Shown piece after piece: positions 43,409 to 50,448 of a DNA stretch of 64,000 nt. Source of the stretch: Alistipes timonensis JC136 (GTDB taxonomy: Bacteria > Bacteroidota > Bacteroidia > Bacteroidales > Rikenellaceae); NCBI RefSeq assembly GCF_900107675.1, contig NZ_FNRI01000001.1, forward strand, positions 62,001 through 126,000, written 5' to 3'. The position numbers and the translations under genes are program-made. Each line of letters opens with the position of its first letter. The first letter of the stretch is position 1. The notes below the pieces were generated by a model. The model made no database searches. It was not told the origin of the DNA and was given only the letters and a program-made list of their open reading frames with translations.

Positions 43409-43506
43409 CAAAGATACGAAAAAGAACGAACAATGCCAAAACCGGATTGGACCCGGTTCGGGCAAACGGCCCGACTCCTAAAAGGGTCGTTACGACCCCA
43501 AAGATA
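43409..43506 (-). repeat. Second copy of the 90-bp promoter-bearing element (before yajC)
   Basis: Read on the minus strand: TATCTTTG (43499-43506), palindrome GGGTCGTAACGACCC (43484-43498), TTTTAGGAGTCGGG, a CCGG hairpin with GGTTTTGGC, then another TATCTTTG (43409-43416) exactly 90 bases on. The layout and several blocks equal the array at 30995-31347, while the palindrome arms differ by paired changes. Confidence 0.8.
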
Positions 43507-43532
43507 CGAAATATTGCGGAATAAACAAGTAT

Positions 43533-43946
43533 TTATTCCACATCGGCTTCGATGAAAAGCCGCAGGGGGTGCGAAGCGCCCGCCAGCGAGATGTCCATGG
43601 TTTTGAGTTGCCAGCCCCATTCGCCGCGCGAATCGAACGTGAGCGTCACCTGCTGTGCATCTCCAGGTGCAACGGGCTGGGAATCAAATTCGAGGGTCGT
43701 GCATCCGCAGCTGCGCCGGTAGGAGGTGACCGCCACCGGACGGCTCGCGTCGTTGGCCAGCCACAGCCGCAGCTGGGCGATTTCGCCCGAGCCGAGGCGT
43801 CCGAAACGCACGGTGTCGGTGCCTCCTGTGGTGAGAATCGAATCCGTAAGCGTGATAATCCGGCCTTTGCGTTCGGTCGCCTGCGGCCGTGTACCGCAGG
43901 CCGCCGTCAGGACGGCCGGGACGAGGATCACAAGCGCACGGAACAT
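43533..43946 (-). CDS. DUF1573 lipoprotein
   Basis: 137 residues. Lipobox LTAACGTRP, then a single Ig-like DUF1573 domain with the diagnostic SYRRSCGCTTLEFDSQPVAPGDAQQVTLTFDSRGEWG. Function unknown; probably periplasmic or outer-membrane associated. Thirteen bases after nusB, so part of the nusB operon. Confidence 0.88.
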   Translation of the reverse strand: MFRALVILVPAVLTAACGTRPQATERKGRIITLTDSILTTGGTDTVRFGRLGSGEIAQLRLWLANDASRPVAVTSYRRSCGCTTLEFDSQPVAPGDAQQVTLTFDSRGEWGWQLKTMDISLAGASHPLRLFIEADVE

Positions 43947-43959
43947 CTCTGGGAGGGGG

Positions 43960-44898
43960 TTATTCGATCAGACCGCGGCCTGCCTTTTTGATGCTCCCCT
44001 CGGCGGTCAGCGACTCGACGATCTTGTCCAGCACGCCGTTGATGAAGGTGCTGCTGCCCGGGGTGGAGTAGTATTTCGAAATTTCGATCCACTCGTCGAG
44101 CGTCACTTTCACGGGGATCGACGGGAACGAGGTCAGCTCGGCCATGGCCGTGCCGATGATGAGGTTGTCCATAAAGACGATTCGCTCGACATCCCAGTTC
44201 GAGGTGAACTTTTCGATGTAGTCCTGATAGGTCGAGTAGTTGACCAGCGACTTTTCGAACAGTGTTTTGACGAACGCCGGGTCCTCGTCGCTCTTGAATT
44301 TCGGGGGAACCCGCACTTCGGTGTGCGACACGCGCAGTCCCGACAGCGTGCGCAGGATCATCATGATAATATAGGGGAGGTCGTCGCTCCAGAGGATCGA
44401 CATCTCTTCGAGCACGTCGTCCAGCGCCTCGCAGTTCTGGAGTTCTTTGAAAAACTCTTCCAGCAGTTTTTTGTCCTCGTCGAACGGACGCTCCTCGCGC
44501 TGCATGTACTCCTTGTAATAGTCGCTCTCGGTGAGCTGCGTGTAGAGCGTACGGATCAGCTCGGGATATCTCGCCCAGCCCAGTTTGCGGGCGGCGATAT
44601 GATCGTTCACCGCGTCGCTGTTGGCGATGGTGCGGATCACGGCGTTGTCCACGAATTTGGTGTTGGGATTGAGGTCCTCGAATGTCGGCAGTTTCTTCTG
44701 TTTGGCCAACTCCTGACGCTGCTCGGCGTAACGCGCGATCTCCACGGGGAGAATTAGTATCTGGAAATAGAGGTCGTAGGCCTTGTCGACGGACGCCATG
44801 AGCGTCTTTTCCGACGCGATCATATTGTCGGCACCCGACTTGAGGTGGGCGAACAGCGCCTTGACGACCTTTACACGGAGTAATCTTCTGCTCAACAT
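43960..44898 (-). CDS. nusB: Transcription antitermination factor NusB
   Basis: 312 residues, the long form usual in Bacteroidota. Starts MLSRRLLRVKVVKALFAHL; the conserved NusB core lies at the C-terminus with WDVERIVFMDNLIIGTAMAELTSFPSIPVKVTLDEWIEISKYYSTPGSSTFINGVLDKI. It binds boxA RNA with NusE for rRNA antitermination. Minus-strand TATCTTTG promoter at 44934-44941, divergent from the flavoprotein gene. Confidence 0.93.
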   Translation of the reverse strand: MLSRRLLRVKVVKALFAHLKSGADNMIASEKTLMASVDKAYDLYFQILILPVEIARYAEQRQELAKQKKLPTFEDLNPNTKFVDNAVIRTIANSDAVNDHIAARKLGWARYPELIRTLYTQLTESDYYKEYMQREERPFDEDKKLLEEFFKELQNCEALDDVLEEMSILWSDDLPYIIMMILRTLSGLRVSHTEVRVPPKFKSDEDPAFVKTLFEKSLVNYSTYQDYIEKFTSNWDVERIVFMDNLIIGTAMAELTSFPSIPVKVTLDEWIEISKYYSTPGSSTFINGVLDKIVESLTAEGSIKKAGRGLIE

Positions 44899-44933
44899 AT
44901 CTTTTAGAACGATTGGAACGGTTTTGACGGCGG

Positions 44934-44983
44934 CAAAGATAGGAAAATTTTTCCGGAATGAAAGAAATAAATCCCTATCTTTG
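44934..44983. promoter_or_regulatory. Divergent promoters of nusB and the BaiN-like flavoprotein
   Basis: TATCTTTG on the minus strand (44934-44941) and on the plus strand (44976-44983). The plus-strand box is 7 bases from the ATG at 44991. Confidence 0.65.
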
Positions 44984-44990
44984 CACCCGT

Positions 44991-46262
44991 ATGGAACAAA
45001 TGGAAGAAAAACAACCGTATGACGTAATCGTCGTCGGGGCGGGCGCCGCGGGCATGATGGCCGCGGGAACCGCGGCGCGCAACGGGCTTCGCGTGCTGCT
45101 GATCGAAAAGATGGAGAAGTCGGGCCGCAAGGTCCGCATCACGGGCAAAGGCCGCTGCAACGTCACCAACGCCCGGCCTGCCGAGGAATTTGCGGAGCAG
45201 GTGCGTACCAACGCCGACTTTTTCGCGCAGGCGTTCGCCGAGTTCAACAACCGCGCGGCGATCAAATTTTTCGAGCGCGCGGGCGTGAAACTCGAGATCG
45301 AGCGCGGCGAGCGGGTCTTTCCCAAGAGCGGCAAGGCGTGGGACATCGCCAATGCCCTGCTGGAATACTGCTTCGAAAACGGCGTCAAACTTATCTACGA
45401 TACGCGCGTCACGGAGATCATGACCCTCGGGAACAAGGTCTTCGGCGTGAAATATATCAACAAGCGGGGCTTCGAACGCAAGGAGGAGTGCTCGCAGGTG
45501 ATCCTTGCCACGGGCGGTGTGTCGTATCCCGCCACCGGATCGACGGGCGACGGCTATGCCTTTGCCGCCGACCTGGGCCACACGATCGAGCCGCTGCGCC
45601 CGTCGCTGACGCCGCTCGTCTCGTCGCACGCCCAGATTCGCCATCTCGACAAGGTGCTGCTGCGCAACGTGCGCGCTACCTTATATATAGATAATGAACC
45701 CGTGCGCGAGGAGTTCGGCGAGATCGGGTTCTCCGACCGCGGCATCGAGGGCGCCGTGGCGCTGCGTATGAGCCGCGACGCGGTGGACGCTCTGATCGAC
45801 GGCAAACGGGTGAAGCTGACGCTCGACCTGAAGCCTGCGCTCACGGAGGAGGTCCTGCGCGACCGCATCGCCCGTGAACTGGCCGAGTTGGCGCCCACGG
45901 AGTTCTTCGGCGAATTGCTGCGCAAGCTGGTTCCCAAGCCGTTGGTGATGCCGTTGGCGCAGGAGATTGACGTCCGGGCGAATTGCTATGTCAGCAAACT
46001 CACCGAGGAGCAGATCACGCGCCTCGTGCGGACGCTCAAAGGGCTGACTTTCCCGATCACAGACTATGCGCCATTTGAATATGCCGTCACGACGGCCGGC
46101 GGCGTGCGGTGCGAGGAGGTGAATCCTTATACGATGGAGTCGCTGAAAATCAAAGGATTGTATTTTGCCGGCGAGGTGCTCGACCTCGACGCCAACACGG
46201 GCGGTTACAACCTCCAGATCGCCTTTTCGACGGGACGTCTGGCCGGGATGCTCAAAAAATAG
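44991..46262 (+). CDS. HI0933/BaiN-like FAD-dependent oxidoreductase
   Basis: 423 residues. FAD-binding VIVVGAGAAGMMAAGTAARNG, the family block GKGRCNVTNA and, near the end, FAGEVLDLDANTGGYNLQIAFSTGRLAG. Relatives include BaiN, a bile-acid-inducible flavoprotein reductase, but most members have no assigned substrate. ATGs at 44991 and 45000 both fit; the first would make a nearly leaderless mRNA. Followed by two genes in the same direction. Confidence 0.88.
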   Translation: MEQMEEKQPYDVIVVGAGAAGMMAAGTAARNGLRVLLIEKMEKSGRKVRITGKGRCNVTNARPAEEFAEQVRTNADFFAQAFAEFNNRAAIKFFERAGVKLEIERGERVFPKSGKAWDIANALLEYCFENGVKLIYDTRVTEIMTLGNKVFGVKYINKRGFERKEECSQVILATGGVSYPATGSTGDGYAFAADLGHTIEPLRPSLTPLVSSHAQIRHLDKVLLRNVRATLYIDNEPVREEFGEIGFSDRGIEGAVALRMSRDAVDALIDGKRVKLTLDLKPALTEEVLRDRIARELAELAPTEFFGELLRKLVPKPLVMPLAQEIDVRANCYVSKLTEEQITRLVRTLKGLTFPITDYAPFEYAVTTAGGVRCEEVNPYTMESLKIKGLYFAGEVLDLDANTGGYNLQIAFSTGRLAGMLKK

Positions 46263-46267
46263 CGACC

Positions 46268-46780
46268 ATGAGATTCGGCGGATATCCTCTTTCATTTCGG
46301 TTGCCCGGGCGGGTTGCGGAACTGCGCAACCGCCTCTCCCGCGCACGCTATTTCCGCGGACACGGGGTGCATTCGCCGTTTGTTTACGATATCGTGCGCG
46401 AGGTATTCATGCGCGACGGACTGCTTCCGGGCGACCGGACGGTCTACGAGGCCCTGACGGCTGCGGGGATCTCCCGGCGGCGTGCCGTGCAACTGCAAAA
46501 TCTGGCGATCCACTGCGGTTACGGTTCGTTTGGCCTGAATCGTGCGGATGCGGAGTTGTGCGTGGCGACGCGCGACCTGTCGCGGGCGAAGACGCTGGCG
46601 CTGGTGCGCGCGGCGGCCGAAGCGGGGCATACCCTGGCAGTGATGTCGCCCTACGACGGGCATGTGCGGCAGGCGTTGTGCGCCCAGATCGTTGCGCAGC
46701 ACCGTTCGACGACGGTCGATAATCGCGGATACCTGCTGATCTTCAACAACCATTTGCCAAAACAACACTTCCGGATATGA
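46268..46780 (+). CDS. Reduced SAM-methyltransferase-like protein
   Basis: 170 residues. The N-terminus RARYFRGHGVHSPFVYDIVREVF and the C-terminus GYLLIFNNHLPKQHFRI match the two ends of a Bacteroidota family of class I methyltransferases that is usually about 230-260 residues. The middle, however, lacks a recognisable SAM-binding glycine loop and is about 70 residues short. It is probably a degenerate or repurposed member. Five bases after the flavoprotein gene and overlapping the adenosyltransferase start by four bases. Confidence 0.6.
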   Translation: MRFGGYPLSFRLPGRVAELRNRLSRARYFRGHGVHSPFVYDIVREVFMRDGLLPGDRTVYEALTAAGISRRRAVQLQNLAIHCGYGSFGLNRADAELCVATRDLSRAKTLALVRAAAEAGHTLAVMSPYDGHVRQALCAQIVAQHRSTTVDNRGYLLIFNNHLPKQHFRI

Positions 46781-47331
46781 GTAAGGTATATACCAAGACA
46801 GGTGACAAAGGGACCACTTCGCTGATCGGCGGCGAACGGGTCTTCAAAACCGACGAGCGGGTCGAGGCTTACGGCTCGGTGGATGAACTGGCGGCCTTCA
46901 CGGCCCTGCTGGCCGACAACCTCCGCCCGGACGACGCATTGGCGGCTTATGTCGATGACCTGAACCGCATTCTTTCGCGGCTGATGAGCGTCGAGGCGCT
47001 GTTGGCGACGGGCGAGTCGGGGAGCGACAAGGTCGCTCCGCTGGACCCTGCCGTGGTTACGTGGCTCGAAGGGCGTATCGACGCCATGCAGGAGGCGTTG
47101 CAGCCCATAGACAAGTTCACGATCCCCGGCGGACATGCCGCCGTGTCGCTGTGCCACGTCTGCCGTACGGTCTGCCGGCGCTCGGAACGTGCGGCGCTCC
47201 GGGCCGATGCGAAATACGGCGTCGAGCCGTCGGTATTGGTCTGGCTGAACCGTCTTTCGGACTATTTTTACCTGCTCGGACGCACGCTGACGGCTCATTA
47301 TGAGGTGAAAGAGGTTTTGTGGATTCCTTAA
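46777..47331 (+). CDS. PduO-type cob(I)alamin adenosyltransferase
   Basis: 184 residues. TKTGDKGTTSLIGGERVFKTD (ATP phosphate site), the EAYGSVDELAAF helix, IPGGHAAVSLCHVCRTVCRRSER with conserved arginines, and VWLNRLSDYFYLLGRTL match the PduO/MMAB family. It transfers the adenosyl group of ATP to cob(I)alamin to make coenzyme B12. Its start overlaps the preceding stop by four bases. Confidence 0.93.
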   Translation: MSKVYTKTGDKGTTSLIGGERVFKTDERVEAYGSVDELAAFTALLADNLRPDDALAAYVDDLNRILSRLMSVEALLATGESGSDKVAPLDPAVVTWLEGRIDAMQEALQPIDKFTIPGGHAAVSLCHVCRTVCRRSERAALRADAKYGVEPSVLVWLNRLSDYFYLLGRTLTAHYEVKEVLWIP

Positions 47332-47385
47332 ATCATTGATTTGCAGAGTTATGTGTATGTAATAACGATGTTTTATCGTTTTTTC

Positions 47386-47415
47386 TTTGTTTTTCTCAAT
47401 TTTTTTATACTTTTG
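47386..47415 (+). promoter_or_regulatory. Promoter of the DUF2795 gene
   Basis: TTTG at 47386-47389, 18 bases, TACTTTTG at 47408-47415; the leader is about 70 bases and AT-rich. Confidence 0.65.
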
Positions 47416-47493
47416 CAAATCAGTCATAGTGGATCAATAGCCTTGCGGGGTTTATAATCCATTGATATTTGGGAATTTAAAAACTTTGTGACT

Positions 47494-47715
47494 ATGTATT
47501 GGACACTTGAATTGGCTTCTAAGCTCGAAGACGCCCCTTGGCCCGCAACCAAAGAGGAGTTAATTGACTATGCGGTACGTTCGGGAGCGCCGCTCGAGGT
47601 ACTCGAAAACCTGCAGGAAATAGAAGACGAGGGTGAGATCTACGAATCGATCGAGGACATCTGGCCCGACTATCCTTCGAAGGACGATTTTTTCTTCAAC
47701 GAGGAGGAGTATTAA
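47494..47715 (+). CDS. DUF2795 protein
   Basis: 73 residues, very acidic at the end. MYWTLELASKLEDAPWPATKEELIDYAVRSGAPLEVLENLQEIEDEGEIYESIEDIWPDYP matches DUF2795, a small soluble family abundant in Bacteroidota and of unknown function. ATG 47494 is preferred to the GTG two codons earlier. A terminator follows at 47743-47778. Confidence 0.88.
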   Translation: MYWTLELASKLEDAPWPATKEELIDYAVRSGAPLEVLENLQEIEDEGEIYESIEDIWPDYPSKDDFFFNEEEY

Positions 47716-47742
47716 TGCGTTTTTAAGCGTAAAATAATTGTT

Positions 47743-47778
47743 AAAACCCTGTTAATCAGACAGATTAGCAGGGTTTTT
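47743..47778. terminator. Intrinsic terminator after DUF2795
   Basis: AAAACCCTGTTAATC pairs with GATTAGCAGGGTTTTT (one G-T pair). It marks the left edge of the AT-rich island. Confidence 0.82.
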
Positions 47779-47779
47779 A

Positions 47780-47833
47780 TTTGTTTGGACAATGGCGTTT
47801 GACCGCCTCAAATGGCGCGGTTTGTTTGGACAA
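47780..47833 (+). repeat. Direct repeat TTTGTTTGGACAA x2 at the island edge
   Basis: Identical 13-base copies at 47780-47792 and 47821-47833. Between them AATGGCG is also duplicated (47791-47797, 47811-47817). The core CGGTTTGTTTG (47818-47828) recurs at 53750-53760, on the far side of the island. Confidence 0.6.
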
Positions 47834-47860
47834 AATACATTTTTTGGAGGAGAAATCGGG

Positions 47861-47920
47861 ATGACATCTATATACTTTAATGTACCAACCTAAGCATAGG
47901 ATATCCTATATGCAAAGATA
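47861..47920 (+). repeat. Left ~60-bp inverted repeat with outward promoter
   Basis: The first 30 bases are identical to the reverse complement of 50390-50419; similarity continues to about 47920. Read leftward it contains TATCTTTG (47913-47920), then the palindrome ATAGGATATCCTAT. It brackets, with the copy at 50361-50419, the lipoprotein and the transposase. Confidence 0.85.
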
Positions 47921-48000
47921 AGAATTTTAAGTATTTATACAATAAATGCAGCCTAAATATTTAGGCTGCTTTATTATGTTGCAAAAGATATAAAACGCTT

Positions 48001-48986
48001 TTATGGCATTGCCACCATTCCATATGCGTATGTTACTGCCGTTCCAGACTCATCTTTGAGTGGCTCTTTTGTTGTCCATGTCACTCCATCCGTAGAAGTT
48101 GTCATATAATAGACATATTTGCTATTTTCATACAAACTGCCAATTGCTACGAATGTACCATTATTGCCTTTACTATATACTATACACTTAAAGTCTAAAT
48201 TCTGAATATATTGAGTTCCAGTCCACGTTATAGCATCTTCCGATGCACTTAATCTGCCCTTGCCACCAACGATTACGAATTTACCGTTGCCATATGCGAT
48301 ATCTACGGGCGGATAATAGCTATTTATGGCAGAAATCCGGTTTTCCCAAGTTTCACCATCTACAGAAGAAATTGCATAACCGTTGGTGCTTACTGCGACA
48401 AATTTTCCATTTGCATAGGTTACTATTTTCCATGTATCTGAACTATAATGATACGTATTGTTACAAGTTTGACCATTATCAGTAGATGTCCATAAGTTAC
48501 CACTATAGCAAGCTAAAACCAGTTTACCCTCTCCATAAGCAATACTGTTGGCGCTTCCACTTACATTTGCTTTCTGAGGAGTTGTCCATGTAATACCATT
48601 TACCGAGGAGGCTAAATAACTTGTATTGGTCATCGCAAAGAATAACCCATTGCCAAACACAACCTTGCTCCAACGGGTTGTTCCGACTTGCTTCGGCGTT
48701 GTCCACGTTTTTCCATCGGTTGACGTTGTTACATATCCATTTTCACCAACCGCTACATATATTCCGTTGCCATATGCAATATCAAACCAGTCATTCGTTC
48801 CAACTACTGCCATAATCTCATCGTTAATTTTGATTGTAAATAAATCTTCGGTCGACGGCGGAGTAGTCGGTTCTTCCGGCTTTTCAATAGGTGGTTCTAC
48901 CGGTTCAAATACCCCCCCCCGTCATTTTTCTCGCAGGATGCACACATCCAAGCACATACCGCAATGCAAATCATCTTTTTAATCAT
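48001..48986 (-). pseudogene. Beta-propeller lipoprotein, frame broken at a G9 tract (phase-variable candidate)
   Basis: From the ATG at 48986 the frame reads MIKKMICIAVCAWMCASCEKND, a lipoprotein signal with Cys18, then enters nine G (48912-48920) and stops four codons later. With 10 or 7 G it would join the frame encoding VFEPVEPPIEKPEEPTTPP and then six repeats of the type YGNGxFVAVGxxG...SxDGxTW (about 45 residues each), a YCF48/BNR-like propeller. The 3' end is abrupt (YAYGMVAMP). A slipped contingency locus, a decayed gene or a sequencing error in the homopolymer are all possible. GC content is far below the flanks. Confidence 0.75.
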
Positions 48987-49230
48987 AACTGTTTTTTAAG
49001 GTTTGTATAAATCGACATTAAAAGTAGTCATTTCAGATGATATTGCAAAATCGGAATTTCAGCAATCATTTCGGTTGCACGGTCGTTTTTACAATCGTAC
49101 CGCTTGCTCCGACAATAATTACATCCACAGCCTTTTTAGTCTTGGCTGCATTCTGTGCCCAATACCAAAGTGTCGTTACATTCATATCATTCTATGTTTT
49201 TGTTTGGTATATGTATATGCACATTGACAA
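48987..49230. other. AT-rich spacer between lipoprotein and transposase
   Basis: Apart from the small minus-strand frame at 49066-49185 this stretch holds no promoter box or hairpin that I can support. Confidence 0.4.
49066..49185 (-). CDS. Possible 39-residue peptide
   Basis: On the minus strand the frame reads MNVTTLWYWAQNAAKTKKAV and ends GTIVKTTVQPK, same direction as the flanking transposase and lipoprotein. It has reasonable amino-acid content and a strand-like C-terminal half (DVIIVGASGTIVKTT). There is no clear ribosome-binding site and no family match, so it is offered only as a candidate small protein. Confidence 0.25.
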   Translation of the reverse strand: MNVTTLWYWAQNAAKTKKAVDVIIVGASGTIVKTTVQPK

Positions 49231-50151
49231 TTACAATATCAACATCCGGTATTTTAATCGTTTTTTTGCAATGGACAGGAATTGGCTGAATCTTTCCCCA
49301 TCCGTCAAATTCCTCGTGTTATATCGGTATGCAAATTCATCGCAGTACAATTCCAAATGCTTTCGAGTGACCAAATGATAAACGCCTATTATGCCACGTT
49401 TCAATTGACTCCAAAAACCTTCAATCGAGTTTGTATGATAACCACCTTTGACATATTCGCCTCTATGATGGTCTACTACCTTATGCACATAGTTTTCCGA
49501 CAAGCCCTTATAGCCATACCAGCCATCGGTAACAACCGTAGTTCCTTTCGGCACAAGTGAATTTATCACATGATGCAATACCCATTTGCTAGCACTTGGA
49601 ATAGGCTCTACATAGACTTTTCCATCGGATAATAGTCCCATTACAGGAGCTTTCAATTTAAGACTACGGCCTCTTGTGTTCTTCAACCGTTTGCCTGCAT
49701 TCCGATTTTTGTTCTTACCTCCGATATATGTTTCATCGACCTGCGTAATATCTCCGAAGTCAATATCCGCATTATATCTGATGTTATAACGTATCCGGCT
49801 CAACATAAACCAAGCAGTCTTTTGCGTAACTGCAATATCTTTATGCAATTGTGTACTGCTTATGCCTTTCTTATGGGCCAAGAATACGTATATCGCTATA
49901 AACCATTTTTGCAAAGGAATATGCGAACCCTCGAACATGGTTCCTACCGTTACGGTAAACCGTTCCCGACAATCTTTGCATTTGTATAGCCCTCGGAATA
50001 CACCACCATTGGTCAGTTTGTAATGTTCTTCCGACTTACTGCCGCAATGAGGACAAACCGGGACTCCGTGCCACCTGATATTTTCCAAGAAAAGCCTACA
50101 ATCCTCCTCGGATTGCAAGTTTCTCAGTAAATCTATCAGTGACCTTATCAT
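49231..50151 (-). mobile_element. IS1595-family transposase
   Basis: 306 residues. N-terminal zinc ribbon (VCPHCGS and YKCKDCRERF), the helix WFIAIYVFLAHKKGISSTQL, and the ISXO2-like DDE core: DETYIGGKNKN (first Asp), VVTDGWYGYKGL (second Asp) and HTNSIEGFWSQLKRGIIGVYH (third acidic residue). It is full length and apparently intact. AATCC/GGATT boxes alternate upstream of its start (50170-50215). It probably mobilises the segment between the two ~60-bp inverted repeats, carrying the lipoprotein as passenger. Confidence 0.92.
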
Positions 50152-50360
50152 TGTGGCATTTGGTAAATCGAATCCAATTCCGGTTTGGATTAAATGAATC
50201 CCAATGAATTTGGATTATATGTAGATATATTACTACACCCGATCCCGATTTTGCACTATTTTCGGAAAAATTTTCAAAGAAAATGAAAAAAGCCAACCAT
50301 AATGATTGACTTTTAATGACTTGTATTTTACCTTGAATATGGATTTTCGAAGAAAAATCC
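50152..50360. other. Intergenic region upstream of the transposase
   Basis: AT-rich. Contains alternating AATCC and GGATT boxes (50170-50174, 50187-50191, 50197-50201, 50211-50215), possibly protein-binding sites for the transposase. No gene seen. Confidence 0.35.
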
Positions 50361-50419
50361 TATATTTGCATTAAGACATCCTATGTTTTGGTTGGTACAT
50401 TAAAGTATATAGATGTCAT
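50361..50419 (-). repeat. Right ~60-bp inverted repeat with outward promoter
   Basis: Inverted copy of 47861-47920, identical over the outer 30 bases. It carries TATATTTG at 50361-50368 reading rightward, which is the most likely promoter of the GHKL-nuclease gene. Confidence 0.85.
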
Positions 50420-50448
50420 TTCAATATATAATTATAAAACGCGGCAAC

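Noticed and set aside
49003..49378. Plus-strand frames in the spacer and over the transposase 3' end
   Set aside because: They lack promoters and family features and oppose the transposase strand.
47861..50419. Classical promoter inverton
   Set aside because: The promoters lie inside both repeats and face outward, so inversion would not switch any neighbouring gene; also no serine or tyrosine recombinase is encoded nearby.
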